64,000 bases of DNA, taken from Acanthococcus lagerstroemiae (taxonomy: Eukaryota > Arthropoda > Insecta > Hemiptera > Eriococcidae). Under the pieces are notes generated by a model. The model saw only the letters and a list, made by a program, of their open reading frames with translations, had not been told where the DNA came from and did no database searches. Each line of letters starts with the position of its first letter. Position 1 is the stretch's first letter. Made by a program: the position numbers and the translations under genes. The stretch is from the NCBI GenBank assembly GCA_031841125.1, contig CM063110.1, forward strand, positions 58,379,946 to 58,443,945, given 5' to 3'. Below are positions 33,814 to 45,932 of the stretch, in pieces.

Positions 33814-35727
33814 TGTACACAGGGTTAGTCAGTTTTCCTTCCGCTATAGGAAAACTCCCTTACGCTGAACAAAGTGTGACTCAATTGTTTCATCAGGCGA
33901 GCGGTCTCTTCGACAAGAATTTCATGGGAAATATTCGGGGAAAACTCCGATGGCTTTTGAAGAATTTTATCAAGAATCTTCAGGAAAAATTTTCTAAATC
34001 TCCGAAGAATTTTATCGGAAATTTTCCAGAAAAATTTCCTATTCAGGAGGAGATTTTGGTCAAAAATGTTCAGGGAAAATTTCCAGTGATTTCTACGGAA
34101 TTAATCAGGAATCTTGGAGAAAAAATGTGATGATTTCCAGAAAATTTCATCGGAAATATTCATAAAAAAGTCCAGTGTTTTCTAAATAATTTCCTCGAAA
34201 ATCTTCGGGAAAATTTTCCGATATTTTTTAAAGAATTGCATCAGAAATTTTCGGAAAACAACTCCGATAATTTCCGAAGAATCTCATCGAAAATTTTTAG
34301 AAAAAATTTCCAATGTTTTCCAAGAACGTTCATCTGCATTCTTCGAGAAGATTTCCTGCCAATTTTTGAAGAATTTCATAGGAAATATTCAGAGAAAAAC
34401 TCCGAAGGTTTCTGATGAATTTCATCGAAAATCTTCTGGAAAAATGTTCGATAATCTCCGAAAAATTTCATCGTAAATCTTCGGGAAAAATCTCGGATCA
34501 TTTTTAAGCAATTTCATTGTAAATTTTCGGAAGAAATTTCCAGTAATTTCCGAAGAATCGCATCGGAAATCTGTAGAAAAAATCTCCATGGTTTCCCAGA
34601 AAATTTCATAAAAATTCTTCGAGAAAATTTCCTGATAATTTTTGGAGAATCTCATTGAAAGCACTCGGAGAATAACACCAAGAGTGTTGAAGAATTGTAC
34701 TGAAAATCTTCAGAAAAATCCTTCGATTATTTCCAAGGAATTTCGTGGAAAATATTCGGGACAATTCCTTTGATTTTCGGAAATTTTGGTGACAAATATT
34801 TCGATGATCTCAGAAGAATTTCATCAGAAATGTTCGGAAAAAATCTCTGATGATTTCTATGGACTAATTTCATTACAATAAATGTCGATGAGATTCTTCG
34901 GAAATTATCGGAGTTGATACTAGTAAAGCAGAGGAGAACAATTCTATACTAATTACAAAAAGGCAAATTACTCCAAAAATCAATTTACTGAATTTTTTAA
35001 TCACAAACTCGACGTTTCGACACTCGCTGTCATTATCAGGTAACAAACACGTACTAACTGTCAGCGAGTGTCGAAACGTCGAGTTTATGATTAAAAAATT
35101 CAGTAAATTGATATCGGAGTTGTTTCCGAAAATTTCCGATGCAATTCTTTAAAAATTATCGGAAAATTTTCCCGAAGATTTTCGAGGAAATTATTTGGAA
35201 AACACTGTACTTTTTTCTGAATATTTCCGATGAAATTTTCCGAAAATCATCGCATTTTTTCTCCAAGATTTCTGATTAATTCCTTCGAAATCATTGGAAA
35301 TTTTCCCCGAACATTTTTGACGAAAATCTCTGCACTGTATCAACATTTCTTCTAAGGATATCCGTCCAAAATCATCGGAGATACTTCTCGATGATTCTTA
35401 ATGACATTGTTTGGAATCATTGGAGATTTTTCCTAAAATTTCTTGCAAAATTCATCTGAAATCATTGAAGATATTTCTCAATGATGTCCGATGAAATTCT
35501 TTGAAAATTATCGCAAATGTTTCCTGAATAGGAGATTTTTTTTTGAAGATTTCCGATAAAATTCAACGGGATTTAGAAAATTTTTCCTGAAGATTCTTGA
35601 TAAAATTCTTCAAAAGCCATCGGAGTTTTCCCCGAATATTTCCCATGAAATTCTTGTCGAAGAGACCGCTCGCCTGGTGAAACAATTGAGTCATACTTCG
35701 TTCGGAAAACCGACTAAACCTGTATAC
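33814..35727. mobile_element. Long foldback element built from about 46-bp tandem repeats
   Basis: The terminal repeats gtacacagggttagtcag on the left and ctgactaaacctgtatac-like on the right are roughly complementary. Inside them, 33866-34003 and 35566-35703 are nearly perfect inverted copies. From there each arm runs inward as degenerate units of about 46 bp whose core is gaagaatttcatcggaaa, then tattcgggaaaa and ttccgatga. The arms meet at a separate palindrome. The match between 33866-34270 and 35113-35703 holds over most of its length, with an extra stretch of units in the right arm. This is the structure of FB-like foldback transposons. It encodes nothing: the open frames at both ends are the same repeat read in mirror image. 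Confidence 0.85.
34980..35111. repeat. Central palindrome of the foldback element
   Basis: Two 50-base arms at 34980-35029 and 35062-35111 differ at one position and enclose a 32-base loop. The arm begins tcaatttactgaatttttta and contains ctcgacgtttcgacactcgc. It is not made of the 46-bp units, so it is either the original core of the element or a later insertion. Confidence 0.85.
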
Positions 35728-36830
35728 TGTTTTTGGGAACTGCCCTATATGGGCAGTGCTGCCCATTTTAAGGCCCCTGGAAAAAAATATAAAAATATTA
35801 AGAATAAAATATCGTATTTAAAATTCAATTACGAACGCATAAGTCACAGAGGGAAGAATTGAAAAACCGAAAGAAAAATCAAAATAGGATTGTAATAAAA
35901 GCGCCAAAAACCAAAACTCACAATATAGGAGATAAAACTATAATCCAGAATAAAGTAAGCCAAAAAAGGGGGGGAAATACATCGCCAATGTCATATCTTT
36001 CTTTTTTGAGTAAAAAGTAGGTACTTAGTTTTTCTCTTTGAATAATTAAAAGTAAATAAATAAAATAAACGCCTACCCTTCTCTGTCAATAAAGAAAGAA
36101 AATTGTTTTTTGATACCAAAAAATTTGTCCTTCGATCGAAAATTTAGAAAATTATCCACGATAAAAAATGTTACCCCCCTCCCCCAATAAAAAAGTGTAG
36201 AATTGTCATTCATTCTACGTGGTGTATTCTACGCATAGAATAAAAAAAATCTACGCCAGTTTATTCTACGAACCCTGAGGCAGAATGAACGAGAAAGGAA
36301 TCAGTGATACCAAAATGAAGTTTCAAAAAATGTATAGTAATTTCTAATCTTATCGGGGTAATTAGAAAGTAAAACAGTTTTTTTCCAATTTTCTCAGGGA
36401 GAGGGGGCAAATGACTGCGCCAACCTAGCCCCCCCCCTTGTCTACGGGCCTGTGTTAGTGGTCAATAATGTCTAATTCTTGTAGACGTACGAAAAATAGT
36501 ATAGTGAGATGCATTGAAAGGGTCGCTAACCTGTAAAATACATTTTTTTTAAATTTAAAACAGAAGTTAGTAGGGTTGAAGATGGGAAGGGAGCTTGAAA
36601 TTATTTTGAGTTGGCTTCCCTTTGGACCAGGGGGATCACGGCACCCCTGTCATTACAGGAATGGGATATAGCTATTCCTGCAATGATGACATGATGGGGT
36701 GTTGATTTCTCCGTCAGTGAAGTGACCCAGGTTGCTACACTAACTTGGTTCAGCGACCTTTGTGAACAGTGCGATACCTGTACAGTGTACATTGAATATC
36801 CGGACTTATCACGTAACTTCCTAAACTCTC
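35728..36830. other. AT-rich unique or decayed DNA, no gene seen
   Basis: No coding exon is supported. C-runs occur near 36175-36186 and 36429-36438, the second beside a gcgccaacctagcc phrase that resembles 5930-5945. One short minus frame at 36601-36792 has no recognised similarity. Confidence 0.4.
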
Positions 36831-36836
36831 TAACTC

Positions 36837-37052
36837 ACGTTTATTTATCAGTCTCGTAGCCGGCGTAAAGCGTGAGTTAGTCAGTTATGTGGTGAGGCTT
36901 CGGCCGTGACGAACGTGCGCGAAACCGGCGAAGTTTCTACGATATTTCGTTTCGAAATTTTATTTTCCATTTTATCGCCATGACTTGCGCCGGCACCTGG
37001 GGTACCGATCGTCCTACGGCCGTTTTAGTCGATGTCCTCGTATTTTTATCAG
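36837..37052 (+). CDS. Putative first exon of an unidentified gene
   Basis: A CpG-rich stretch (gcttcggccgtgacgaacgt, then gcgcgaaaccggcgaag) precedes an ATG at 36980 in good context (tcgccATGa). The frame MTCAGTWGTDRPTAVLVDVL, then VFLS, runs to a possible donor, caggtaatcc, near 37052. The base composition is unlike the surrounding DNA and like that of the first exons of true genes here. I could not find a following exon, and read through the donor the frame continues to 37324 without similarity. It could instead be a transposon promoter or a non-coding RNA start. Confidence 0.25.
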
Positions 37053-37624
37053 GTAATCCAAATTTGTTTTTCGACTTGAGACAGTTTCGACGAATGGTTA
37101 ACGTGATGATGAGAAAAATCGAACGAGACTCGGACACGTTGTATGGGGTAGTTTTCGGCGATTTCTCGCATTGTTCGGCATTTTTACTTCATCCCGGTAA
37201 GGGCGAGAGCATTCGGCCCCGTAAAACTGGATCAGAAGAAAATTCAAAGTTGGACATTCTAGCAGAAATTTCGTATTGTGCGTTGTGCTTCTGTCTTTTA
37301 AGTCGTATTAGACATCTGTTTTAGTTCACTTTGGCAAGAAAAATTGAATACTCAATCGCTAGGTCCATGGTGGTGGTCTGTTTTGGAACATCGAATTTAA
37401 AAAATCTCGTGAGGAGGCTACGAGTAAACACTTTCGAGTTTTTGAGTACAATTCCTGCAAGAATCTTGTTGTCTGTTGTTAACAATTTTTCAGGAAGGAA
37501 CAATTTATTCTTCACAGATTACTTTTACTATTAGTACAGACGATGAAGACACAGTAAAGGGCTCTGTAAATCATTTTGAGACAAGCAAAGGGAGATTGTT
37601 TTAGAATGCCAAGTTAGACCCGGA

Positions 37625-37870
37625 ATAACATATTGAAAATCCCGTCCCCAGACCCTGTGCTAAATTTTCTGTGGCACATTCTAGCCTCCCAAATTCAATA
37701 TTGCGGTCCAAAAAGAAAAAGTTCGGGACGAAAAATGTTGATCGTAAAATCTACTATAAGATGGACTACCTGAAATTTATTGTAGGCCTAACCGTTAGCG
37801 TATAAAGTTCGTCGAAAATAGTGAATTAGGAAAATTTTGTAAAAAATTGCTCATATTTAGAAATTATTAA
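37625..37870 (+). repeat. Left member of a widely spaced inverted repeat pair
   Basis: This 250-bp stretch, with landmarks aagttcgggacgaaaaatgt, atctactataagatgga and ggcctaaccgttag, is repeated in reverse orientation at about 40305-40553 at roughly 80% identity by eye. The two are 2.4 kb apart. Confidence 0.7.
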
Positions 37871-39814
37871 CGTTTTTATAAAAATATATGTGAAAACCAA
37901 AATTGTTCATTGAAAAGTCGACAGTAAGATGAACTTCTATCAGGGTTCGGAGTAGGCCTAATGCAAAGTCCCATAGCTCGACCAGAAGACTGTATGGCTT
38001 TACAGAATGACCTAGATTCTTTGGAATTGTTTACTATAATATAATGTTGAAAAATGCACAAAGATAATATACGCAAGGAACACTGCAAATATTACTAAAC
38101 AAATAATATACCTACAACATAAATGACTTTCCTCTATAAAATGTAGAACTGGATTTGGCAATATTCATAGTTACAATAAATAAATAAATAAATAAATAAA
38201 AATAAAAAGGAAATGGAAAAATCGTAGATACAAACTTGGAAAAAAAAAAGAGAAAAAAAGTGAAATACTTAAGCTACAGAATTTACCACTACTAATCGAT
38301 TTCCTAGTTCAGAATTGTATACTACACCCAATTTAAATCTTAAGATGTATACCGCTTACCTATAACCCTAAAATCCAAACTCTGTAATTATTGTAATTCC
38401 ATACCGAGACCATAGCCGTTAGGCATTAAATGTCTCGTTAATGAAAAAAACAAAAAGATTTACAAAACGTATAAAAACTAAATCTAATAAGGAAAATCTT
38501 TCAAACCTCATCGCAAACTTCCTGGGAAAAAAGGAATTAGATTCACAAAACTTATAAAAACTTGAGTTAGGAGCAGGGAAGCGCAACCTTGGATTTATAC
38601 GTATAATAGGTCAAAAAAGTCATTGCCTCGAAGTGCTTTGCCGGAAAGGAAGGAGGCGTTCCCTGAGCTTTGCCGCAGGGAGCATTTTCCCTAAATCCGG
38701 TACTCACCAAGTATAGGCACACAGACATTTTTGAAGTTCAATGACAGATTTCCAATTTTTCATTTTTCCTTCCTCTTTGACCTTTTCCTGAACGGCTGTT
38801 CAATATTTGAGAGCCCCAGGCACCTTTGTATTCAGCCTAAAAACATCCAGCACTAGAGCATTTACTAGAGCATTTGACAGTTAATATCAATCTAGTATAG
38901 TAACATTCTCGATTTCATTGCAGGAAATAAGTAGCCATGTGATCAATGAAAGCTTAGTTATTTTCAGTTATAAGAAATTTCAAACCAGGGGCTACCGATG
39001 GAAAGGCAACTTATCCCCTCTACCCCTAGGAATTTTTTACTCGGCAGTTGGGAAAATTTGCCATTTTAACCAGGGACGAAAATAAGAGGGGTACGGAAGC
39101 TGCCACCGAAGTTGGGAAATTTTGGTTGATGGAGTTAGAAAAATCTCACAAGTCAAGAGGTTTTTTTTAGCCAATTCAGAAAAATGTTGATACTTGGAAA
39201 TTTTGAGTTGAATCAGTTGGGACTTCACAATTTTTGCCCCCCCCCCCACACCAAGAAAAACTCTTCGGTACGTCCCTGTTCCAAACTTTAAATTTACATG
39301 AGAATGGAGATCATTGAATTGAGTTAGTGTTTTATAATTTGTAGAATTTGTAATGAACACGGGTTGAGGATTAAACTGTATTATAGAGGCGAAGGATCTA
39401 TATTTTGAACACTTGTTATCCAAACCTGAAAGATGGTCAGATTTTGGATTTACATTGTGAGTGAATTGAAAATTAAAGTTGAAGAATTCTAAATGAATAC
39501 ATGTTTTTTGTCCTCCAATTCTCAAATCGTCCCAGAAATCATTTATTCTGACTGCCTTAGAGTTGTTGACAAAAAAAAATTCTGGTTACCCTTATAACCA
39601 TTCCAGGAGTGTAGTTTTTTCTTATAAAAGAGAAAAATATTTTGGTATTAATATGATATGGCAATTTAAATGGACTTCCACAGTTGGGTATAGTTTGTCA
39701 ACTTTCTTGTATACTGTGAACATACTAAATAAGGTCACTAACCCCAGTGGGATACGTGGCCACCTGTAAATAAATGTCAATAATCCAGAAAAAGAAAGGA
39801 GTATGGTCGATGAA
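37871..39814. other. Repeat remnants, no gene seen
   Basis: Contains an aata microsatellite (38177-38205) and a reverse-oriented copy of the dispersed repeat of 22730-23330 at about 39000-39285, ending in a C-run and then cttcggtacgtccctg. The minus frame at 39037-39525 lies across that repeat and is not a gene. Confidence 0.5.
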
Positions 39815-40064
39815 CATAGGCGCCGACTTATACAGTTTTTAGGAGTGGTCAAAAATCCCTCTCTTTCGAATGGTCGTCTTCTATCTATTTTGGTGCCAAA
39901 ATTATACCCTTCTCATTATTACTTATCATATTTTACTTTCTTTTTTGTTAAATTAAAAAATTGACGGTAAGATTTGTTGTACTTCTTCCATTTTTGGGTT
40001 AAAAATACTGGGGGATCGTCCCCCCTCCCCCGTCCGCCCAAAAAATGCCAAGTCGGCGCCTATA
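39815..40064. mobile_element. hAT-type MITE, CATAGGCGCCGAC family
   Basis: A 250-bp element with inverted ends cataggcgccgactt and aagtcggcgcctata. It is flanked by a perfect 8-bp target duplication, tcgatgaa, at 39807-39814 and 40065-40072. No coding capacity. Confidence 0.9.
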
Positions 40065-40304
40065 TCGATGAATAATTATGGACATGGTAATTTCATTTTA
40101 ATGTTTTTCAGAATTTTTATATCACATTTATTCGCTGATAATGGCCACATGTGGCACATCTACTCCCCTACATCATGTCACTAATGTTACCTAAATGCCC
40201 TCTTACTTCTTCTTATTGTTCGGTCTAGATATGTATTAGTACTGCGAGATTTTTTAAATACTGATACTTGAATGTATTTGACATACGTAGGAACAGATAA
40301 TTTC

Positions 40305-40553
40305 TAGATACGGGCAATTTTTGACAAAATTTTCAAAAGTCACAATCTTCGACAAACTTTGTAGGTTAACGGTTAGGCCTGCATCCAATTTCATGTCGTC
40401 CATCTTACAGCAGATTTTACGAGGAACATTTTTTGTCCCGAACTTTTTCTGTTTTTCGAGATATTTGGGAAAAATCGAATTTCGGGGCTAGAACGTGCCA
40501 CCGAAAATGTAGCACGGGGTTTGAGGCGGGATTTTTAGTAGGCTATTCTGAAC
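40305..40553 (-). repeat. Right member of the inverted repeat pair
   Basis: Reverse-complement counterpart of 37625-37870. It ends directly at a C-run (40553-40561), after which the truncated RTE element begins. See the left member for landmarks. Confidence 0.7.
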
Positions 40554-40571
40554 CCCCCCCCCGCCCCCCGA

Positions 40572-41250
40572 TTACAAAAAAGAACTCCGCCTCTACAACA
40601 CAGTAAAACTCGAGGTAGTAGACGAATATAAGTACTTAGGACAATTCGTGTCATTTAAAAACAGAACCGACAAGGAAATTAAAGTTCGCATTAATAACTC
40701 GTGGAAAGCATTTTGGGCCGAAAAACATATTTTTAAAAGTAATATAAAAATCAAAACTAAAGCAAAAATCCTAAACAGCTGCGTGATACCAGTGGCAACA
40801 TACGGGGCTCAAACATGGTCAATAACGAAAAAACATTTGAAGAAACTAAAAGTAATGCAAAATTCCATGTTTAGAAGTATTTTGAAAATCAAGCTGGAGA
40901 GACAAAATTAGACTTTCAGACATAAAAAGAAAAATTAACGTACCTGATATTGGCTATGTAATTAGAAAATTAAAATGGAATTATGCAGGTCACTTGATAA
41001 GAGAGGAAAAACCAAAATGGCATAAAATTGCAACTTTATGGACCCCGTATCGCCATACACGCGCAAGGGGCCGACCAACAATGCTCTGGAGAGACGACTT
41101 CAAAGAGCTGGGGGGAGGGGGGACAAGATTGGCGAGAAACCGCGACACATGGGAGATGGTGGAAACCTATGCCCTCAAATGGGCGGGGTAGCTGGCTGTA
41201 GCACACCTACCCAAGGTTGTAAATAAAAATAAATAAAATAAAAAATTCTG
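40572..41250 (+). mobile_element. RTE-type LINE, 5'-truncated 3' end
   Basis: The reading frame covers the reverse transcriptase thumb and C-terminal region: EYKYLGQFVSFKN, ILNSCVIPVATYGAQTWSIT, then after a one-base frameshift near 40900 IRKLKWNYAGHLIRE and RGRPTMLWRDDFKEL, ending KWAG. These blocks are typical of RTE and related LINEs. The element ends with an A-rich repeat (aaataaaaataaataaaata) at about 41221-41245, as RTE copies do. It is 5'-truncated at about 40572 and dead. Confidence 0.88.
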
Positions 41251-41559
41251 AACACCCAGTTTGACATTTTACAACAAATTCCCCTTGTGTACCCCAAAAT
41301 GCTCAGGGCCATGATTTATCGCCGGGAGCCTTCACTTACTTGCCAAATGTTGTACTATTCGACCAATACATGCCCGAGATTGAGCTGAAAGTGGGAAAAT
41401 CGTATGTTTCGAGGTCACACTCCTCTGAAGGGGACAGGATTGTGACGATCGGCTCTGAAATTTCTTTCACCGCTGCAAATAGAGAACTGAAAACATTTTT
41501 TAAAAATGGGCTTAGGCCGATTCACCTATTATACCGGACTATATTATTATGATCCAGCC

Positions 41560-42480
41560 TACAAATGAATTGAGGGAACGTAGCATGCCCTACTTGGCAC
41601 AACGTTGAGCATAGGCTTCCCCCACCTTTCTCCACCTGTCACGATTTAACGCAGCTCTTTCCCAAAGCATTCCCGCCGTTTTTATTATTTCATCTTTCCA
41701 TCTAGTTGGAGGTCTACCCTCTTCTTTTCATGGGGTTGTAGAACACAATTTAGAACTCTTTGCCCTGCCATTTGATTCAGATTTGAATAAATGCCGCGCA
41801 TAATCAAATTTCAGTTTCTTAATATTGTAAACTATGACACGGTTTTTGTAATTGTTCCATTAACTTCTCAACACTCACTTTTTCTCTCTGCCTTATTCTG
41901 AGCACGCTTCTCAATATTTTTCGCTGTGTCACTTGTATCCTGTTTAATTAATTTTTCGTGAGCCACCACTTCTGAGCCCCGTGAGTCGGGGTTGGGTATA
42001 CGACACTTTCTAATATTTTGATCTGTTGTTTACATTTACTTGACTTTTTAGAATTGTTTTTCCGGACCAAGAATTTTTCCGTGTGTTTTTATCCTCGCAG
42101 AAATTTCTCTTTCTTAACTATTTTCTAACAATACTACTTGCCCAAGGTATTTGTATTCATGGATTACTAATTTCGTCACCCTGTACTTTAAATTCGACAT
42201 CCTTCTGTTTCGTTAACAGTTCTCTCGAATTTATTCCCAGGCACACCTTGCTACTTTCCTCTCTAAGGTCATTAGCCGTCCCCTCAAGTTTCTTCAAGTC
42301 CTCGACCCGAGATGGTTTGGTCTTGTTCCATTATTTATTATAATCCCTTTAGTTTCCCACTCCAAGTTTTTGAACACCCCCTCGAGTGCTGCATTAAATA
42401 TATTAGGAGAGTGTCTGACCCCTCTTTCTATTTGGAACCATTTTCTTTCCCGATCCAGGCTGATTCTTGCCTCGACTCCA
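41560..42480 (-). mobile_element. Second RTE-type LINE fragment, reverse orientation
   Basis: Reverse strand, in order from 42480 downwards. The RT palm region comes first (RERKWFQIERGVRHSPNIFN, AALEGVFKNLEWETKGIIIN). Then come YPTPTHGAQKWWLT and RKILRSVLRIRQRE, with the tail RPPTRWKDEIIKTAGMLWER and ALNRDRWRKVGEAYAQ. The YADD segment and several joins are missing and the frame shifts repeatedly. It is a different, more decayed subfamily than the copy at 40572-41250 and points the opposite way. Confidence 0.8.
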
Positions 42481-44200
42481 CTATATAGCTTTTGAATAAT
42501 TCTTATTCACTCCGTTGGAATTACTTACCTCTGCAACACTTCCCATACTGACCTGTGTAGATTTTAGTCGGAATTTTTTGTGTCTGCACCTCCCCCCCCC
42601 CCCTCCCCAACCAAAAGAACATTTCGGTGTCACAGTGTATGGCTGGCTGGATACACCCCACATCGCCATTTTGAACGACATAGGAAATTCTGTGACTTAT
42701 GTGTCACTCTATACCAGCTGGCAAACGCGATACCGAGTACCATAACCACCATACAGTTCTTAGTGTGACTTGCAATAAATCACATTCTTATTGCATTGGT
42801 GGCTTCTAATATACCGGCTTCTTCAGTAATAGTCATCAGTTCTGCGATTTTTACTTCCTGAAATAATGCTGATGAGGTGTCCATTGAAGTAGAACAATAG
42901 ATATAATAGACCTCAAGTGTACGTGTCTCTTCTTCTGATTACAATGCCAGGAGGTTCTCAAAATGTGGCGTTGAGAAGTTGATTTTGAAAAACACAATAT
43001 TGAACGCATCACACGGATTATAAAGTCCTTCTCGACTTACCCATTAGTTGTAACCGCAGCAGCTCAAGGAATTTCTAGTACCAAGGTGAGACAGCTAGTT
43101 AAAAAATTTTTCTAGATACTATCATTTCGTCGTCGTTTAGAAAGTCAGCGACCCCTACTGATTTAGTACTCATGCAAAACTACAAAACCAGAATCATCAA
43201 AACTGGTTAGTGTATCTTTAATAGTACAAGAGTTATGAGTTTCGAAGTCTTATTAGAAGTACGTCAGTGAGCCAGAAATAGAGCTTCATGAATATAGGTA
43301 GGTACCAAATCGAGCTTTCACCCCTGCGCAAGTTTTATTTTTTTCCAAATTCTAGCTCCCACCAAAAAAAAAGTTCTGGTTGCCCCCTGCTCCATTGTAG
43401 GTGAAATAGACAAATTCTGACTCGACAAGCAGAAAAAAGAGGTTTCGTGGTTTAAAACTTGCCTCAAATTTAAACTTGACTAATAAACAAATTAATTCAT
43501 TTAAAAAATCTGTATTCTAAAATATCAGTTGACGAGCTCAAAAATTTTACTTTTCTTTTGATTCAAGGGGGTTCTTATATCTTCCCTTATTCAAGCCCAA
43601 TCTGTGGTTTAGTTTCATCCTAATTTTTATTTGCCAGGCCATTCGAAATTTCTTCTAATTCTTGATCACAGATGCTGAAATAATCTGTTGTAGGTGAAGC
43701 TATTGACTTTTTTGAATTTCATTCTCAATTAGGATTGACACAAACGAGTCAATGCCCGCTTCATAGTTCAATTTACTGTGGATGTAATGGGAAATTGTGT
43801 ATAAGTTCGAAAAAATTGCCAATTTTGGCCGATAAGTTATGCTTCAGTTTCGGAGGAAAATGCTCAGAATGTTTTAGCTCACATCTGGAAAAAGTCTGCT
43901 CAATTTTTACCTCGACCCTCATTTTATTTCGTTCTACTCCTGGCTGTAATTACTTAGAACTTCATTTTAAATTGATCCGCAAGTACGAAAAGGAAGTTCG
44001 AAAAACTTGTACTTCTGAATTTTAATGGTGATTTTTAAATGAATGGGTCTGCTTATTTTAATGAGGAAGCAAACAAAATTACTAAAATTTTCTCGTTTTA
44101 TAGTGAAATTTGTAAAGTCAGATATATAAAAATTTGTTGTATTGCTCTTAGACACGTTTAATCCATTTCTCTTGTTATTTTAGTCTTAATCCCCGCCTCG
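42481..44200. other. No gene seen
   Basis: A C-run (42591-42603) is followed by AT-rich DNA with no repeated structure I could define. A 96-residue frame at 43735-44025 is rich in Cys and Ser but matches nothing I know. Confidence 0.4.
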
Positions 44201-44973
44201 GAAGTTCCACCGGGAAATGGGACCCAAAAATGTAGGGTGACAAGTTAAATATATCGAAAATGGGGTTTTTCGAGTCGCTGAATTCATTTTTGAGGTTGTT
44301 CTCTTAGTAACTCCTGTCCAAATTGATCATCAGAAGACTGACACGAACATCAATGAATTTTACATATGTGATATGGACAGAGACGTAGCGAAGAGTTTTT
44401 TCTGGAGGGGCAAAAATTGTTTAACTTCCAACTGACTCAAGTCAAAATTTGTTTGTATTAGGAAAAAAAAAAGTTTGATTTGTTGGATTTTCTTAACTTT
44501 TGATACATCTACTAAAATTTTCCGACTCCAACGGAGGCTTGGGGGGCTGCTCCCCGTGACCCCCTTATTTTGGTCCCTAGATGTGGAATGAGAAACCCGA
44601 CTTTGACAAGAGACAAACAACCTACAATTCGAATTCAGTAACCCAAACGAAATTCTACTCATTCCAGTATAGTATATATTTAAATAATACTCCAAATTTT
44701 CCCCATTGGAGTTGGAAAATCAGGAGTTGAGATTCGAATTCAGCCAACACGCGAACTATTGTTTTAAACCCAGTTTAGCATAATGTACGGTAAAATAGCA
44801 GTCACTTGAACTTAGCCCCCTTGCGGAGCCAAACGGCTCGAAAACTAGCACAAAACCAAAATCTCAGTACCGCGAAAAAGAAAATGATTTTTTGACCAGT
44901 AACTCTGCCGCGCTTAGTTAGAACGTCTTATCTGACTGTCGACTTGGGAAAACGAACACGAATTCCTGAAAAC

Positions 44974-45116
44974 CAGTGGCGTAGCCGGGGGTAGGATCTG
45001 TCACCTTTGCGACTTCATCAAGTAGTACTTTTTCTAAGTTTAGCACTCCGTTTAACACCCCACCCCCTTTGGTCAAGATCAGACCCCCCTCGAACACTAG
45101 GCTGGCTACGTTACTG
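44974..45116. mobile_element. hAT-type MITE, CAGTGGCGTAGCC family, copy 2
   Basis: A 143-bp element, cagtggcgtagccggggg to ggctggctacgttactg. It has an 8-bp target duplication: ctgaaaac at 44966-44973 against atgaaaac at 45117-45124 (7 of 8). Confidence 0.88.
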
Positions 45117-45932
45117 ATGAAAACTACATACTTTATTCTCCATGTATATTTGAACCCCCTGGTGGCGTCTGATCTTTATCAATCTCCCTCAAACTCCCCA
45201 GAATTTTTTTTTTTCAAATTGTTTTTACCAGTCGAAGGGGGGGGGCAGCAGTATTTAAGATAAATTAGGAAGTTAGAAAATAAGAACCACCATAATAGGG
45301 TGTAAACTTTGAGAAATTCCGGTAGATTTTTTTTGTGTGGAGGTATACGAGCAAACATTCTTTAGAACACCCAACATTTTTTAGAGGCGGCATGTTGCGT
45401 TTGTCGTTTAACGTAAGAACCCATGTTAATGGAATAAAAATTGTAAAAAATCTCTTTATGTGGTTCTAATCACGTGAGTCCATTTTTGGGTTATTTTGGT
45501 CGGACCCTTCGCCTCAAATGTTGCACGAGGGGAAGGATGGAACCTAAAAATTGATAATAGTCTCTTCAAGAATACCAAAAAGAGGGTTTTCCGAGTCGCC
45601 GAATTTCCATTTGAGGTTGTTTTCTGAGTAACCAGCATCCCTTTTTGATTCACAAGTGAGCTGAAACGTAGATTAATGAATGGTAAATATACTGGCACAC
45701 AGTGGATCAAATATAGGGTTGCTGAGATTCATTGATCCAGAGGTGACTGAAGCACATTTAATATTGAATTATTCTCGTTTCCGCTCTTGTGGATTCCCTT
45801 TGGAGGTTAAATATGAGGGATAAGAAACAGAACAACCTAAAATTTAAATTCAGAGATCACTAAAACTCTTGACCACTCATTCCAGCATAATATAGTACAT
45901 TAAAATAGCCGTCACTCTAAATTAGCACATTT

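Noticed and set aside
33813..34130. 105-codon frame and a near-identical one at 35563-35766 on the opposite strand
   Set aside because: They are the two mirror-image arms of the foldback element, so the shared peptide reflects the inverted repeat, not a gene family.
39037..39525. 162-codon minus-strand frame
   Set aside because: It crosses a dispersed non-coding repeat that recurs at 22730 and 44378, and lacks similarity to any protein family I know.
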